A program made the position numbers and the translations under genes. From positions 62,001 through 126,000 of the forward strand of contig NZ_SRXO01000016.1 in NCBI RefSeq assembly GCF_008360935.1: a stretch of 64,000 bases of DNA. The letters run 5' to 3'. Position 1 is the stretch's first letter; every line of letters starts with the position of its first letter. The notes beneath the pieces were generated by a model. The model saw nothing but the letters and a program-made list of their open reading frames with translations. It had not been told where the DNA came from and did not search any database. Source of the DNA: Siccirubricoccus phaeus (GTDB taxonomy: Bacteria; Pseudomonadota; Alphaproteobacteria; Acetobacterales; Acetobacteraceae). This document shows, one piece after another, positions 23,881-31,047 of the stretch.

Positions 23881-25569
23881 TCAGCGATCCGTCAGCCGCA
23901 ATTCGATCCGCCGGTTCCGCGCCAGCGCTTCCGGTGAATCCCCGGTGTCCAGCGGCTGGTTGTCGCCGAAGGCCGTCGCCGCCACTCGGTTCGGCGCCAG
24001 CCCTTCCGCCATCAGCAATTGCGAGACCGCGATCGCCCGCGCCGCCGACAGCTCCCAGTTGGAGGCAAACCGCGCCCCGGGCCGCAGCGGCTGGCGGTCC
24101 GCATGCCCGTCCACCCGCAGCAGCCAGTTCACATCGGGCGGGATGCGGGAGGCGATCTCCTGCAGCACCCGCGCGATCTCGCGGATCTGCTGCTGCCCGC
24201 TCGGCGACAGCTCCGCCGAGGCGGGCGGGAACAGCACCTCGGACTGGAAGACGAAGCGGTCGCCGACGATCCGCACCTCCGGCCGGTCCCCCAGCACGTC
24301 CCGCAGCCTTCCGAAGAAGTCGCTGCGGTAGCGCTGCAGCTCCTCCACGCGCGCCGCCAGCGCCGCGTTCAGCCGCAGGCCCAGCGAGGCGATCTGCGCA
24401 TCCTTGTCCCGGCCGGAGGCTTCCGCGGCATCCAGCGCCGCCGCCACCCGGGCGAGCTGGTTGCGTAGCTCCTCGAGCTGACGGGTCAGCAGCGCCACCT
24501 GGGCGCGGGCGCTTTCCGCCAGGCGGGTCTGCTCGGCGCCGGCGCGTTCCGCCGCCTGGCGGCGCTGGGCTTCGTCCTGGGCGATGGTCTCGGCGGCGCG
24601 GCGGCGCTCGCCTTCGGCCGCCGCGGCGCGTTCGGCGGCGGCGCGGGCTTCCGCCTCGCTGCCGGCCGTGGCTTCGGCGGTGCTGCGCCGCTGCGCCTCG
24701 TCGCCGGCGCGCCGCGCCGCCTCCGCCGCCTGGCGCTCCAACTGGTCCCGCATGGCGGAGAGGGCGCGGATCTGCTCGGAGAGCCGGGCAATATCGGCCA
24801 GCCGCGTCTCGATGGTGGCGCGGTCCGCCTGCACCTGGCGATCGAGCGCCGCCATCTCCGCCCGCATCGCCGCCACCTGCTGGCGGGTGCTTTCCAATTG
24901 CGCCTGCGCCTCGGCCAGCGACTGGTGGAGGTTGGCCAGCTCCCGCCGCGCCGTCTCCACCGCGCCGCGCGCCTCGGCGAGCTGCGTCTCGGCCTGCTGG
25001 CGGGCGGCGCGCTCGGCGGCGAGGTTGCGGCCGGTCTCCGTCAGGCGGCGCACGGTCTGCGCGGCATCGCCGCCGGCGGCCTCGGCGCGGCGCAGGGCCT
25101 CCGCCAGCTGGGCTTCCAGCGCGGCGATCCGCTCCCCGCTGCCGCGCGCCGAGAGATCGAGATCGGTGATGCGGGCGGTCAGCCGGTCGCGGTCGGCGCG
25201 GGCGGCGTCGCGGTCGGCCATCAGCCGCTCGCGCTCCTCCCGCGTCTCGCGCAGTTGGGCGGAAAGCGCATCCCGCGCCGCGGCCGCGACGCGCAATTCC
25301 TCGGCGGTGCGGGACAGGGCGTTGCGCAACTCGCCCGCCTGGCCACGCTCCAGCGCCAGCATCTCGGCCAGCTCGGAGACCTGGCGGTTCAGCCGGTCCA
25401 GGGCGCGGTCGCGGGAGGACAACGCAACCGAGAGGAAGCCCTGGGCCAGGACGAACACCATGAGGACGAAAATGATGACCATGAGGAGCGTCGAGAGCGC
25501 ATCCACATAGCCGGGCCAGGCCTCCAACCCGCCGCCATCGCGGCGGCGCCGGGCGCCGCTCAGGGCCAT
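23881..25569 (-). CDS. MotB-like OmpA-domain protein with long coiled coil
   Basis: A membrane protein of 562 residues. One N-terminal transmembrane helix (about 21-46, YVDALSTLLMVIIFVLMV) carries Asp23, placed like the proton-binding Asp of MotB. A very long coiled coil rich in Ala, Glu, Arg and Gln follows (about 50-410). A C-terminal OmpA/MotB peptidoglycan-binding domain ends the protein, with VDGHADRQPL, LSAARAIAVSQ and ARNRRIELRLTDR. No flagellar gene is nearby. With the MotA/TolQ-like protein upstream it probably forms a proton-driven stator-like unit, target unknown. ATG 25569 is the start nearest the first domain. Confidence 0.85.
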   Translation of the reverse strand: MALSGARRRRDGGGLEAWPGYVDALSTLLMVIIFVLMVFVLAQGFLSVALSSRDRALDRLNRQVSELAEMLALERGQAGELRNALSRTAEELRVAAAARDALSAQLRETREERERLMADRDAARADRDRLTARITDLDLSARGSGERIAALEAQLAEALRRAEAAGGDAAQTVRRLTETGRNLAAERAARQQAETQLAEARGAVETARRELANLHQSLAEAQAQLESTRQQVAAMRAEMAALDRQVQADRATIETRLADIARLSEQIRALSAMRDQLERQAAEAARRAGDEAQRRSTAEATAGSEAEARAAAERAAAAEGERRRAAETIAQDEAQRRQAAERAGAEQTRLAESARAQVALLTRQLEELRNQLARVAAALDAAEASGRDKDAQIASLGLRLNAALAARVEELQRYRSDFFGRLRDVLGDRPEVRIVGDRFVFQSEVLFPPASAELSPSGQQQIREIARVLQEIASRIPPDVNWLLRVDGHADRQPLRPGARFASNWELSAARAIAVSQLLMAEGLAPNRVAATAFGDNQPLDTGDSPEALARNRRIELRLTDR

Positions 25570-25653
25570 GGTATTTCGAGGGGGCCTTGCCCCCTCGAGC
25601 TCCCCCGCCAGGGGCTTCCATCGAGAATGTGCAGCATTGCCGATGGGGTCCCC

Positions 25654-25674
25654 CCAAGGCCGCAAGGCCCTTGG
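25654..25674. repeat. CCAAGGCC hairpin between the two motor-type genes
   Basis: CCAAGGCC (25654-25661) pairs with GGCC(C)TTGG (25666-25674). It is a shortened member of the CCAAAGGCC family and lies in the 124-bp gap between the MotA-like stop and the MotB-like start, where it could weaken read-through or adjust the ratio of the two proteins. Confidence 0.6.
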
Positions 25675-25693
25675 CACCCTTGCATCCGCCGGG

Positions 25694-26839
25694 TCACCGC
25701 GGCGCCTCCTCGGACAGCGCCGCGATGGTGCGGGCAACCAGCTTAATCTCGCTGCGCAGCTCGGCCGTGCTCTGGGCGCGGCCCTGCGAGACCTCCTCCA
25801 GCAGGCGGGCCAGATACAGCTCCGCATTGCGCAGATGGCCGCGGGTCTGGTCGTCGATCGCCGGCTGCGAACCGGCATCGGCCAGGCGCGACAGCACGGG
25901 GCCGAGAGCGGCCTGCTGCTCCGCGACACGCAGCATCAGGCTCTGGCCGGTACGCATCTGGTCGGTCAGGGTGGAAAGCCGCTCGGTGAGCGTCATCATC
26001 GCCTGGCTGGTCTGGGCCCGGCCTTCCTCGCCGCGGGCCAGGATGCGCTGCAGCCCTTCCAGATTCTCCGCCGTCTGCTCCAGCAGCGCCTGGACGTAAG
26101 CGGGGACGCTGCCGCCCTCGCCGCCCGCATCGCCCAGCACGCCGGAGGAAAGGCGCGTAATCCCTGCCAGCCACTCCTCCAGCTCATTGAAGAAGCGGTT
26201 CTGCGCCTGGCCCGCGGTGAGATCGAGGAAGCCCAGCACCAGCGCCCCCGAAAGACCCAGCATGGAGGCGGAGAAGGCCGTGCTCATCCCCCGCAGCGGC
26301 TGCGCCAGCCCGGTCTTCAACTGGTTGAAGAGCTGGTTCACATCGCCCGAGCCCACCGACATGTCAGCAATGACGTCCGAGACCGAGCCGATGGTCAGCA
26401 GCAGCCCCCAGAAGGTGCCGAGCAGGCCGAGGAAGATCAGCAGCCCGGTCATGTAGCGCGAGAGCTCCCGCGACTCGTCGAGGCGGGAGCCGATGCCGTC
26501 CAGCAGCGTGCGCATGGCGCCGGCGGACAGCGACAGCCGGTCCGAGCGGCGGGCGGCGAACATGCTGGCCATCGGCCCCAGCAGCCGCGGCAGCGCCTGG
26601 GCGGGGGCGCCGAGCTTCGGCTGGCGGAAATTCTCCAGCCAGTCCACCTCCGGCCGCAGCACCAGCACCTGGCGGAGATTCCAGGCGATGCCGAGCAGGA
26701 TGACGGCGAGGATCAGGCTGTTGAGGATGGGGTTGCTGACGAAGGCATGCATCAGCATCGGCGCCAGCAGCACGACGACGCCGCCGACCACGGCGAGGAA
26801 GCCCAGCATGCGCCAGAGGAAGCGGAGCGGCGGTGTCAT
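25694..26839 (-). CDS. MotA/TolQ/ExbB-like proton channel protein
   Basis: A membrane protein of 381 residues. Helices lie at about 8-30 (FLWRMLGFLAVVGG), 36-55, then after a cytoplasmic loop at 130-152 (MTGLLIFLGLLGTFWGLLLTIG) and 185-212 (MSTAFSASMLGLSGALVLGFL); the last two are the conserved channel helices of the MotA/TolQ/ExbB group. A long cytoplasmic C-terminal tail follows. It is encoded just before the MotB-like gene and coupled by ATGA to the OmpA-like gene upstream. The neighbourhood with inositol monophosphatase and efp is, as I recall it, common in alphaproteobacteria. Its energy-coupled target is not known. Confidence 0.85.
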   Translation of the reverse strand: MTPPLRFLWRMLGFLAVVGGVVVLLAPMLMHAFVSNPILNSLILAVILLGIAWNLRQVLVLRPEVDWLENFRQPKLGAPAQALPRLLGPMASMFAARRSDRLSLSAGAMRTLLDGIGSRLDESRELSRYMTGLLIFLGLLGTFWGLLLTIGSVSDVIADMSVGSGDVNQLFNQLKTGLAQPLRGMSTAFSASMLGLSGALVLGFLDLTAGQAQNRFFNELEEWLAGITRLSSGVLGDAGGEGGSVPAYVQALLEQTAENLEGLQRILARGEEGRAQTSQAMMTLTERLSTLTDQMRTGQSLMLRVAEQQAALGPVLSRLADAGSQPAIDDQTRGHLRNAELYLARLLEEVSQGRAQSTAELRSEIKLVARTIAALSEEAPR

Positions 26840-27390
26840 CTGCGGTCTGTCGTCCCCCCTGGCGTCCCCCCTGGCGTCCCCCGGCTGGGCGGCGGCTGGA
26901 TATCGGCACTGTCCAGCCCATCGGCCGTGCGGCCCATCGGGCGGATATCGATTCGCGTCGGCGGCAGCCCGCCTTCCGCCAGCGCCTGCTTCACCGCGAA
27001 GCCGCGGGCCAGGCTGAGGCGGCGGGCGGTGGAGACATCCTCCGGCCCGCTGGCCTGGGCCAGGATGGTGACGCGCCCCGGCGGCCCGGCGGCCAGGCGA
27101 CGGCCGAGCTCCGCCAAAGCGGGGGCGGCGGCCTCCGGCACCTCCGCCGCGCCGGTGGGGAAGCGCAGGCGCCAGGCGCCGCTGGGCAGGGCCTCCATCC
27201 CGGGCGGCAGGGCCAGCGCCGGGACGGTGGCGGGGGACAGGCCGCGGGCCGGCGCCGGGCGGTCCGGCAATCGGGCGGGGGTGGGCGGGGCCAGCGCCGG
27301 TTCCGGCGGCACGGGCCCGTCCTCCGCCGCCGCCGGCAGCGGCAGGATCAGCAGGGCAAGCAGCAGGGCGCGGCAAAGGGGCTGGGTCAC
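26836..27390 (-). CDS. Periplasmic OmpA-like domain protein
   Basis: A secreted protein of 184 residues. A signal peptide covers about 1-22 (LLLALLILPLPAAA), a Pro/Ala-rich linker follows, and an OmpA-like domain takes the second half: LRFPTGAAEVPEAAAPAL, VTILAQASGPEDVSTARRLSLARGFAVKQAL, and TRIDIRPMG. The usual peptidoglycan-binding Asp/Arg residues are only partly kept. GTG 27390 is the only start that leaves the signal peptide whole. Its stop overlaps the start of the MotA-like gene (ATGA), so it belongs to the motor-type trio, perhaps as an envelope anchor. The C-terminus has an odd Gly/Thr-rich repeat (GTPGGTPGGT). Confidence 0.78.
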   Translation of the reverse strand: MTQPLCRALLLALLILPLPAAAEDGPVPPEPALAPPTPARLPDRPAPARGLSPATVPALALPPGMEALPSGAWRLRFPTGAAEVPEAAAPALAELGRRLAAGPPGRVTILAQASGPEDVSTARRLSLARGFAVKQALAEGGLPPTRIDIRPMGRTADGLDSADIQPPPSRGTPGGTPGGTTDRR

Positions 27391-27480
27391 GGGGCGAAAC
27401 TAGGCCGTCCGGCCGCGTCGCGGCAATGCGTTGGCGGGTGACGGCGCGTTGCGGCGGGGGGCTTTGCCCCCTTGCCCCGG

Positions 27481-27530
27481 CAGGGGGCGCTGCCCCCTGC
27501 ACCCCCGCCGGGGGGTGGACCACCCCCCGG
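27481..27530. repeat. GC-rich double hairpin, copy 1
   Basis: CAGGGGGC-GCT-GCCCCCTG (27481-27499) is followed by CCGGGGGGTGG-A-CCACCCCCCGG (27508-27530). An almost exact copy lies at 38137-38186. Here it sits between the inositol monophosphatase stop and the GTG start of the next gene on the same strand, so it may act on operon read-through. Confidence 0.85.
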
Positions 27531-27631
27531 ACCCCGGTGTGGGTTTGCGGTTCAGCGGACCGGAGTCGGGGGAGGGGTCACTGCCGCCAATGGGCAGCGC
27601 CCTGGTGGGGGTTCGGGGCGGAGGCCCCGGT

Positions 27632-28483
27632 CTACTCCGAAGCCCGCGCCCGGGCGCTGGCGACGGCGGCGATCCCTTCCACCACCACCTCCCGCAGCTT
27701 GCCGTGCAGCGCCTGGTTGCCGGCGACGACATTGCCTTCCGCATAGGGGTCGCCGCCCTCGGGGTCGGTCACGAACCCCCCGGCTTCCTTCACCATGATC
27801 AGCCCGGCCGCCATGTCCCACTTCTTGAGGCCGAGCTCCCAATAGCCCTCGTACCGCCCCGCCGCGACCCAGGCGAGATCCAGCGCCGCCGCGCCGAAGC
27901 GCCGCACCCCCGCCACCTGCGGCATGATGCGCGCCAGGATCTGGCTGAACTCCGCCTTGCGCGGCACGCCGGCGAAGGGGATGCCGGTGGCGAAGACCGC
28001 CTGCTGCAGCTCCTTCCGGCCGGAAACGCGCAGCCGCCGGTCGTTCAGGAAGGCGCCGACGCCCTTCTCCGCCCAGAACATCTCGTCCGAGGCGGGGTTG
28101 TAGATGACGCCGGCGACGATCTCCGTCTTCTCCGCGTCGATCCGCTTCTCGATGCCGACGGAGATGGCCCAGTGCGGGATGCCGTGCAGGAAATTGGTGG
28201 TGCCGTCCAGCGGGTCCACCACCCAGCGCCATTCCCAATCCTCGGCGCCATGGCTGCCGCTTTCCTCCATCAGGAAGGCGAAGTTCGGGCGGGCGCGGGA
28301 GAGTTCGGCGCGGAGCGATTCCTCCGCCCGCAGATCGGCCTGGGAGACGAAATCCCCCGGCCCCTTGGGCGAGACCTGGAGCTGCTCGACCTCTCCGAAA
28401 TCGCGCAGCAGGCGGCGGCCGACCTTCTGCACGGCGGCGACGACGACGTTGAGGGCGGGGGAGAGACGGGGGGAGGGGGCCAT
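27632..28483 (-). CDS. Inositol monophosphatase family protein
   Basis: A Mg-dependent phosphatase of 283 residues of the inositol monophosphatase family, acting on small phosphomonoesters such as inositol-1-phosphate. Metal-binding motifs are present: MEESGSHG near residue 68, DPLDGTTNFLHGIPH near 85, and WDMAAGLIMVKEAGG near 215. GVIYNPASDEMFWAEKG in the middle is also typical. ATG 28483 is the likely start; longer ORF starts further up have no support. It lies between efp and the motor-type trio on the same strand. In vivo substrate is not certain; bacterial members also act on other sugar phosphates. Confidence 0.92.
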   Translation of the reverse strand: MAPSPRLSPALNVVVAAVQKVGRRLLRDFGEVEQLQVSPKGPGDFVSQADLRAEESLRAELSRARPNFAFLMEESGSHGAEDWEWRWVVDPLDGTTNFLHGIPHWAISVGIEKRIDAEKTEIVAGVIYNPASDEMFWAEKGVGAFLNDRRLRVSGRKELQQAVFATGIPFAGVPRKAEFSQILARIMPQVAGVRRFGAAALDLAWVAAGRYEGYWELGLKKWDMAAGLIMVKEAGGFVTDPEGGDPYAEGNVVAGNQALHGKLREVVVEGIAAVASARARASE

Positions 28484-28625
28484 GGGCGGGGACTCCGTGC
28501 GGCCGGCGAGGATGGGCGCGCGAGGCGAGGGGAGGCGGCCGGCCTCCCGCCAGGAGCCGGGCGGGGGCAGGGGCGGCCGGCAAGGCCCTGGCACGCGCGG
28601 CCGGACCTGGCACTGCCTGTTGCCC

Positions 28626-28709
28626 TGAAGCGGCCTTGCCGCTTCAGGCTATGGGAGGCCCCGGGAAGGCAGCGACTCCCGGGGCCCCCGCAGAGCCGCG
28701 CAGCGGCTT
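28626..28709. repeat. Three-hairpin composite element downstream of efp
   Basis: Three hairpins in a row: CTGAAGCGGC-CTT-GCCGCTTCAG (28626-28648), GGCCCCGGGA...TCCCGGGGCC (28658-28667 with 28678-28687) and AGCCGC-GCA-GCGGCT (28695-28709). A homologous but diverged copy is at 30077-30170. It follows the efp stop and may act as a terminator, though there is no U-run. Confidence 0.75.
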
Positions 28710-28719
28710 CGTGGGGAGC

Positions 28720-29286
28720 TTACTTCGCCCGTTCCACGTAGCTGGCGTCTTCCGTCTTCACCACGATCTTCTCGCCGGCGGTGACGAAGGGCGGGACCAT
28801 GGTCTTCACGCCGTTGGAGAGCACGGCCGGCTTGTAGGAGGAGGTGGCGGTCTGCCCCTTCACCACCGGATCGGCCTCCACCACCTCCAGCACCACGGAT
28901 TCCGGCAGGGACATCGCCACCGGCTCGCCCTCGATGAGGCGGACATTGACGGTCATGCCCTCGACCAGGAAGGGCAGGCGGTCCCCCAGGATGTCCTTGG
29001 TGACATGCGTCTGCTCATAGGTCTCCGGATGCATGAGGACGAGCTGATCGCCCTCGGCGTAGGAGAAGGTGAACTCTTCGTCGGCCGTCTCCAGCCGCTC
29101 CACCGTATCCGCGGTGCGCCAGCGCTGGTCCTTCTTCGCGCCGGTCTTCACGTTGCGCATTTCCACCTGGATGACGGCGGCGCCCTTCCCGGGGATCATG
29201 ATGTTCTGCTTGAGGATGGTGTAGCGCTGGCCTTCGAACTCGATGACCATGCCGGCACGCATCTGGTTGGCCTGCATCTTTGCCAT
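28720..29286 (-). CDS. efp: Translation elongation factor P
   Basis: EF-P binds stalled ribosomes and helps join consecutive prolines. The protein has 188 residues in three beta-barrel domains. The tip loop near residue 35 reads IMIPGKGAAV and keeps the Lys that EpmA and EpmB modify with beta-lysine in other bacteria. ILGDRLPFLVEGM and the final domain motif SYKPAVLSNGVKTMVPPFV also match. Both modifying enzymes are encoded within 4 kb (epmB at 31044, epmA at 32188), so the Lys is very likely modified here. It is cotranscribed possibly with the inositol monophosphatase gene. Confidence 0.97.
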   Translation of the reverse strand: MAKMQANQMRAGMVIEFEGQRYTILKQNIMIPGKGAAVIQVEMRNVKTGAKKDQRWRTADTVERLETADEEFTFSYAEGDQLVLMHPETYEQTHVTKDILGDRLPFLVEGMTVNVRLIEGEPVAMSLPESVVLEVVEADPVVKGQTATSSYKPAVLSNGVKTMVPPFVTAGEKIVVKTEDASYVERAK

Positions 29287-29425
29287 GGGTGGGCGACCTG
29301 TCCGGGAGGTTGGGAATGAGCGGGCGCCCGGATGGGCGCGGGTGGCGGGGGTTTAGGCGGGAAGATGGCGGGAGGGAAGGGGGCGGCGTTCTCCCGGGCC
29401 ACGGGTGATGCTATATTGGGCAGGC

Positions 29426-30040
29426 ATGTCCGCTTCCCTCTCCCCGCCCTCCGCCGCGCATCGCCCGATGACCGAGGCGGAATTCTTTGCCTGGCTCGCC
29501 CGGCAGGAGCGGCGGCATGAGCTGGTGGACGGGCGGCCCAGGGCGATGGTAGGGGCCACGCTGCGGCACAACCGCATCATCGGCAACCTCTCGGCGGCGT
29601 TGCGGTCCAGGCCGCGGGGCGGAGCCTGCCAGCCCTACACGATGGATGTCGCGGTGCGCATCCCCAACCGCAACATCCGCTATCCGGATGCGGTGGTGGA
29701 TTGCGGCCCCTATGCGGACAATGCCCGGGCGGCGGCCGAACCCATGCTGGTGGCCGAGGTGCTCTCCCCCTCGACCATGGATTTCGACCAGACGGAGAAG
29801 CTGGAGGAATACCGTTCCGTCCCCGGCCTTCGCCACATCCTGATGATCGACACCGACCAGCCCCGGCTGCGCCTGCACAGCCGGGGCGAGGACGGGCATT
29901 GGGCGTCCGAGCCCTTTGCCGGGCTGGCGGCACTGGTCGCGATCCCGGCGCTGGGCATCGAGCTGCCCCTGGTCGAGCTGTATGAGGGCCTGACCTTCCA
30001 GCCCCTGCCCCGCCTGGTCACGCCCGGCGCGCCGGAATAG
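29426..30040 (+). CDS. Uma2 family endonuclease-like protein
   Basis: A protein of 204 residues of the Uma2 (DUF820) family, with a PD-(D/E)xK nuclease-like core: the Asp in IRYPDAVVDCG near residue 85, the Glu in LVAEVLSPST near 115, and a Lys in QTEKLEEYR. It begins with the usual MTEAEFFAWLARQERRHELVDG block. The biological role of the family is unknown; members are often present in many copies. ATG 29426 was chosen; ATG 29408 and GTG 29405 are possible longer starts. It lies between efp and the toxin pair, and is divergent from efp. Confidence 0.85.
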   Translation: MSASLSPPSAAHRPMTEAEFFAWLARQERRHELVDGRPRAMVGATLRHNRIIGNLSAALRSRPRGGACQPYTMDVAVRIPNRNIRYPDAVVDCGPYADNARAAAEPMLVAEVLSPSTMDFDQTEKLEEYRSVPGLRHILMIDTDQPRLRLHSRGEDGHWASEPFAGLAALVAIPALGIELPLVELYEGLTFQPLPRLVTPGAPE

Positions 30041-30076
30041 CTGTTGCGCCAGCGGCGGCCGGCGCTGGCTGGTGCC

Positions 30077-30170
30077 CTGACGCGGCTTTGCCGCGGCAGG
30101 CTGTGCGATGCCTGGGGAATGCAGCGCTTCCAGGGTCCCGCGGCGCCGCGCAGCGGGGTCATGGGAAATC
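30077..30170. repeat. Three-hairpin composite element downstream of the Uma2 gene
   Basis: Homologue of 28626-28709. The first hairpin is CTGACGCGGC-TTT-GCCGCGGCAG; one pair changed from A-T to C-G in compensating fashion. The second has the stem CCTGG...CCAGG around the conserved loop GCAGCG. The third is CCGC-GCA-GCGG. It starts 37 nt after the Uma2 stop. Confidence 0.7.
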
Positions 30171-30182
30171 TAGCATCCTGCC

Positions 30183-30333
30183 CGCGAAGTTCGCTGGATT
30201 TCCGGCGAACGCAGCGGACAAGCGGGACACTAGAGCGGTTTCACGCTGACTGTGCAGCGCGAAACCGCTCTAGCTTATGATTGTAGAGCAGATTCACGCC
30301 TCCGGGCGATGCCGCCCTCCGGCGATCTGCTCT
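30183..30333. repeat. Modules D, B and C in a row
   Basis: Module D (30183-30216, weakened), module B (30232-30248 with 30255-30271, one mismatch) and module C (30285-30291 with 30327-30333) follow each other as they do at 693-857 in part. The right arm of module C reaches the vapC stop codon (30332-30334), so the element has become the end of that gene. Confidence 0.85.
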
Positions 30334-30769
30334 AGCATTCCACCACCCGCACATGTCCGGCCGCGCCATAGGCCAGGATGGCGCGGTCCCGCGTCACCAC
30401 CGGCAGGCCGCGGTCCCGGGCGGTGGCGATGATCAGCCTATCGCCCGGATCGCCATGCACCTCTCCCGGCAGGAAGGAGGCGCCGATGGCGATGCCCGGC
30501 GTCAGCGGTGCCGGGCGGAGCCCGGGCGCCGCCATCAGCCTGGCGAACCAGGTCTGCGGATCGGGCAGGAAGTCGATGGCCGGGCGGTTGGACCGGGGGC
30601 GAGCCAGCATCCCCACCTCCCAGGCCGAGACCGGGGAGACGAAGATGCCCTCCCCCGCCCCGGCCGCCAGGATGGCCTGCAGCGCCGCCGGGGCCAGCCT
30701 GTCGCCATTCGCCAGCCAGATCGCCGCGCAGGTGTCGAGCAGGAGGCCCCGGGGAGCGCCCTCGCTCAC
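30332..30769 (-). CDS. VapC-type PIN domain toxin
   Basis: A PIN domain ribonuclease of 145 residues, the likely toxin of a type II pair. Acidic active-site residues are visible: Asp in LLLDTCAAIW near residue 10, Glu in VSAWEVGML near 48, and Asp in GDRLIIATARDRG near 110, with a last Asp in VTRDRAIL. GTG 30769 overlaps the antitoxin stop as GTGA, which fixes the start. The gene ends inside a dispersed hairpin repeat. RNA target is unknown; tRNA or rRNA cleavage is the family's usual activity. Confidence 0.85.
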   Translation of the reverse strand: MSEGAPRGLLLDTCAAIWLANGDRLAPAALQAILAAGAGEGIFVSPVSAWEVGMLARPRSNRPAIDFLPDPQTWFARLMAAPGLRPAPLTPGIAIGASFLPGEVHGDPGDRLIIATARDRGLPVVTRDRAILAYGAAGHVRVVEC

Positions 30770-31047
30770 CCGTGCAGCCGGCCCTCCTCGGCGAGGAAGG
30801 GCGCCTCGCCCTCCGAGGCCGGGGCGGTCAGGTCCAGCCCGGGCGGGATCACCGCCATGCCGCGCAGGCAGCCATGCAGCCCGGCCAGGGCCTCCGCCGG
30901 GGCGGGCGGCGGGACCAGCAGGGCGACGACCTTGCCGCGCTTGGTGATCTCCAGCCGATCCCATTCCCCGGCCGCGGTGCGGTCCAGCAGCTCCAGGCAG
31001 GTAGCCTTGAACTCGGCGGCGGCGATGATGGGGGCGTCGGCGGTCAT
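30766..31047 (-). CDS. Phd/YefM-type antitoxin
   Basis: A small protein of 93 residues that probably binds the toxin and the promoter. The N-terminal half (IIAAAEFKATCLELLDRTAAG) and EITKRGKVVALLVPP match the Phd/YefM fold; the tail (about 60-93) should bind the PIN toxin. ATG 31047 overlaps the stop of epmB (ATGA) and the gene's own stop overlaps the toxin start. A longer start at ATG 31080 lies inside epmB. Being coupled to epmB rather than having an obvious own promoter is odd for a toxin pair. Confidence 0.82.
   Translation of the reverse strand: MTADAPIIAAAEFKATCLELLDRTAAGEWDRLEITKRGKVVALLVPPPAPAEALAGLHGCLRGMAVIPPGLDLTAPASEGEAPFLAEEGRLHG

Noticed and set aside
23881-27390. Zorya-type defence system
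   Set aside because: MotA/MotB-like proteins are present, but there is no ZorC, helicase or nuclease partner, and the neighbours are housekeeping genes.
29405-30770. Uma2 gene plus PIN pair as part of a defence island
   Set aside because: Each is common and scattered in many genomes; no restriction, helicase or phage gene is near.
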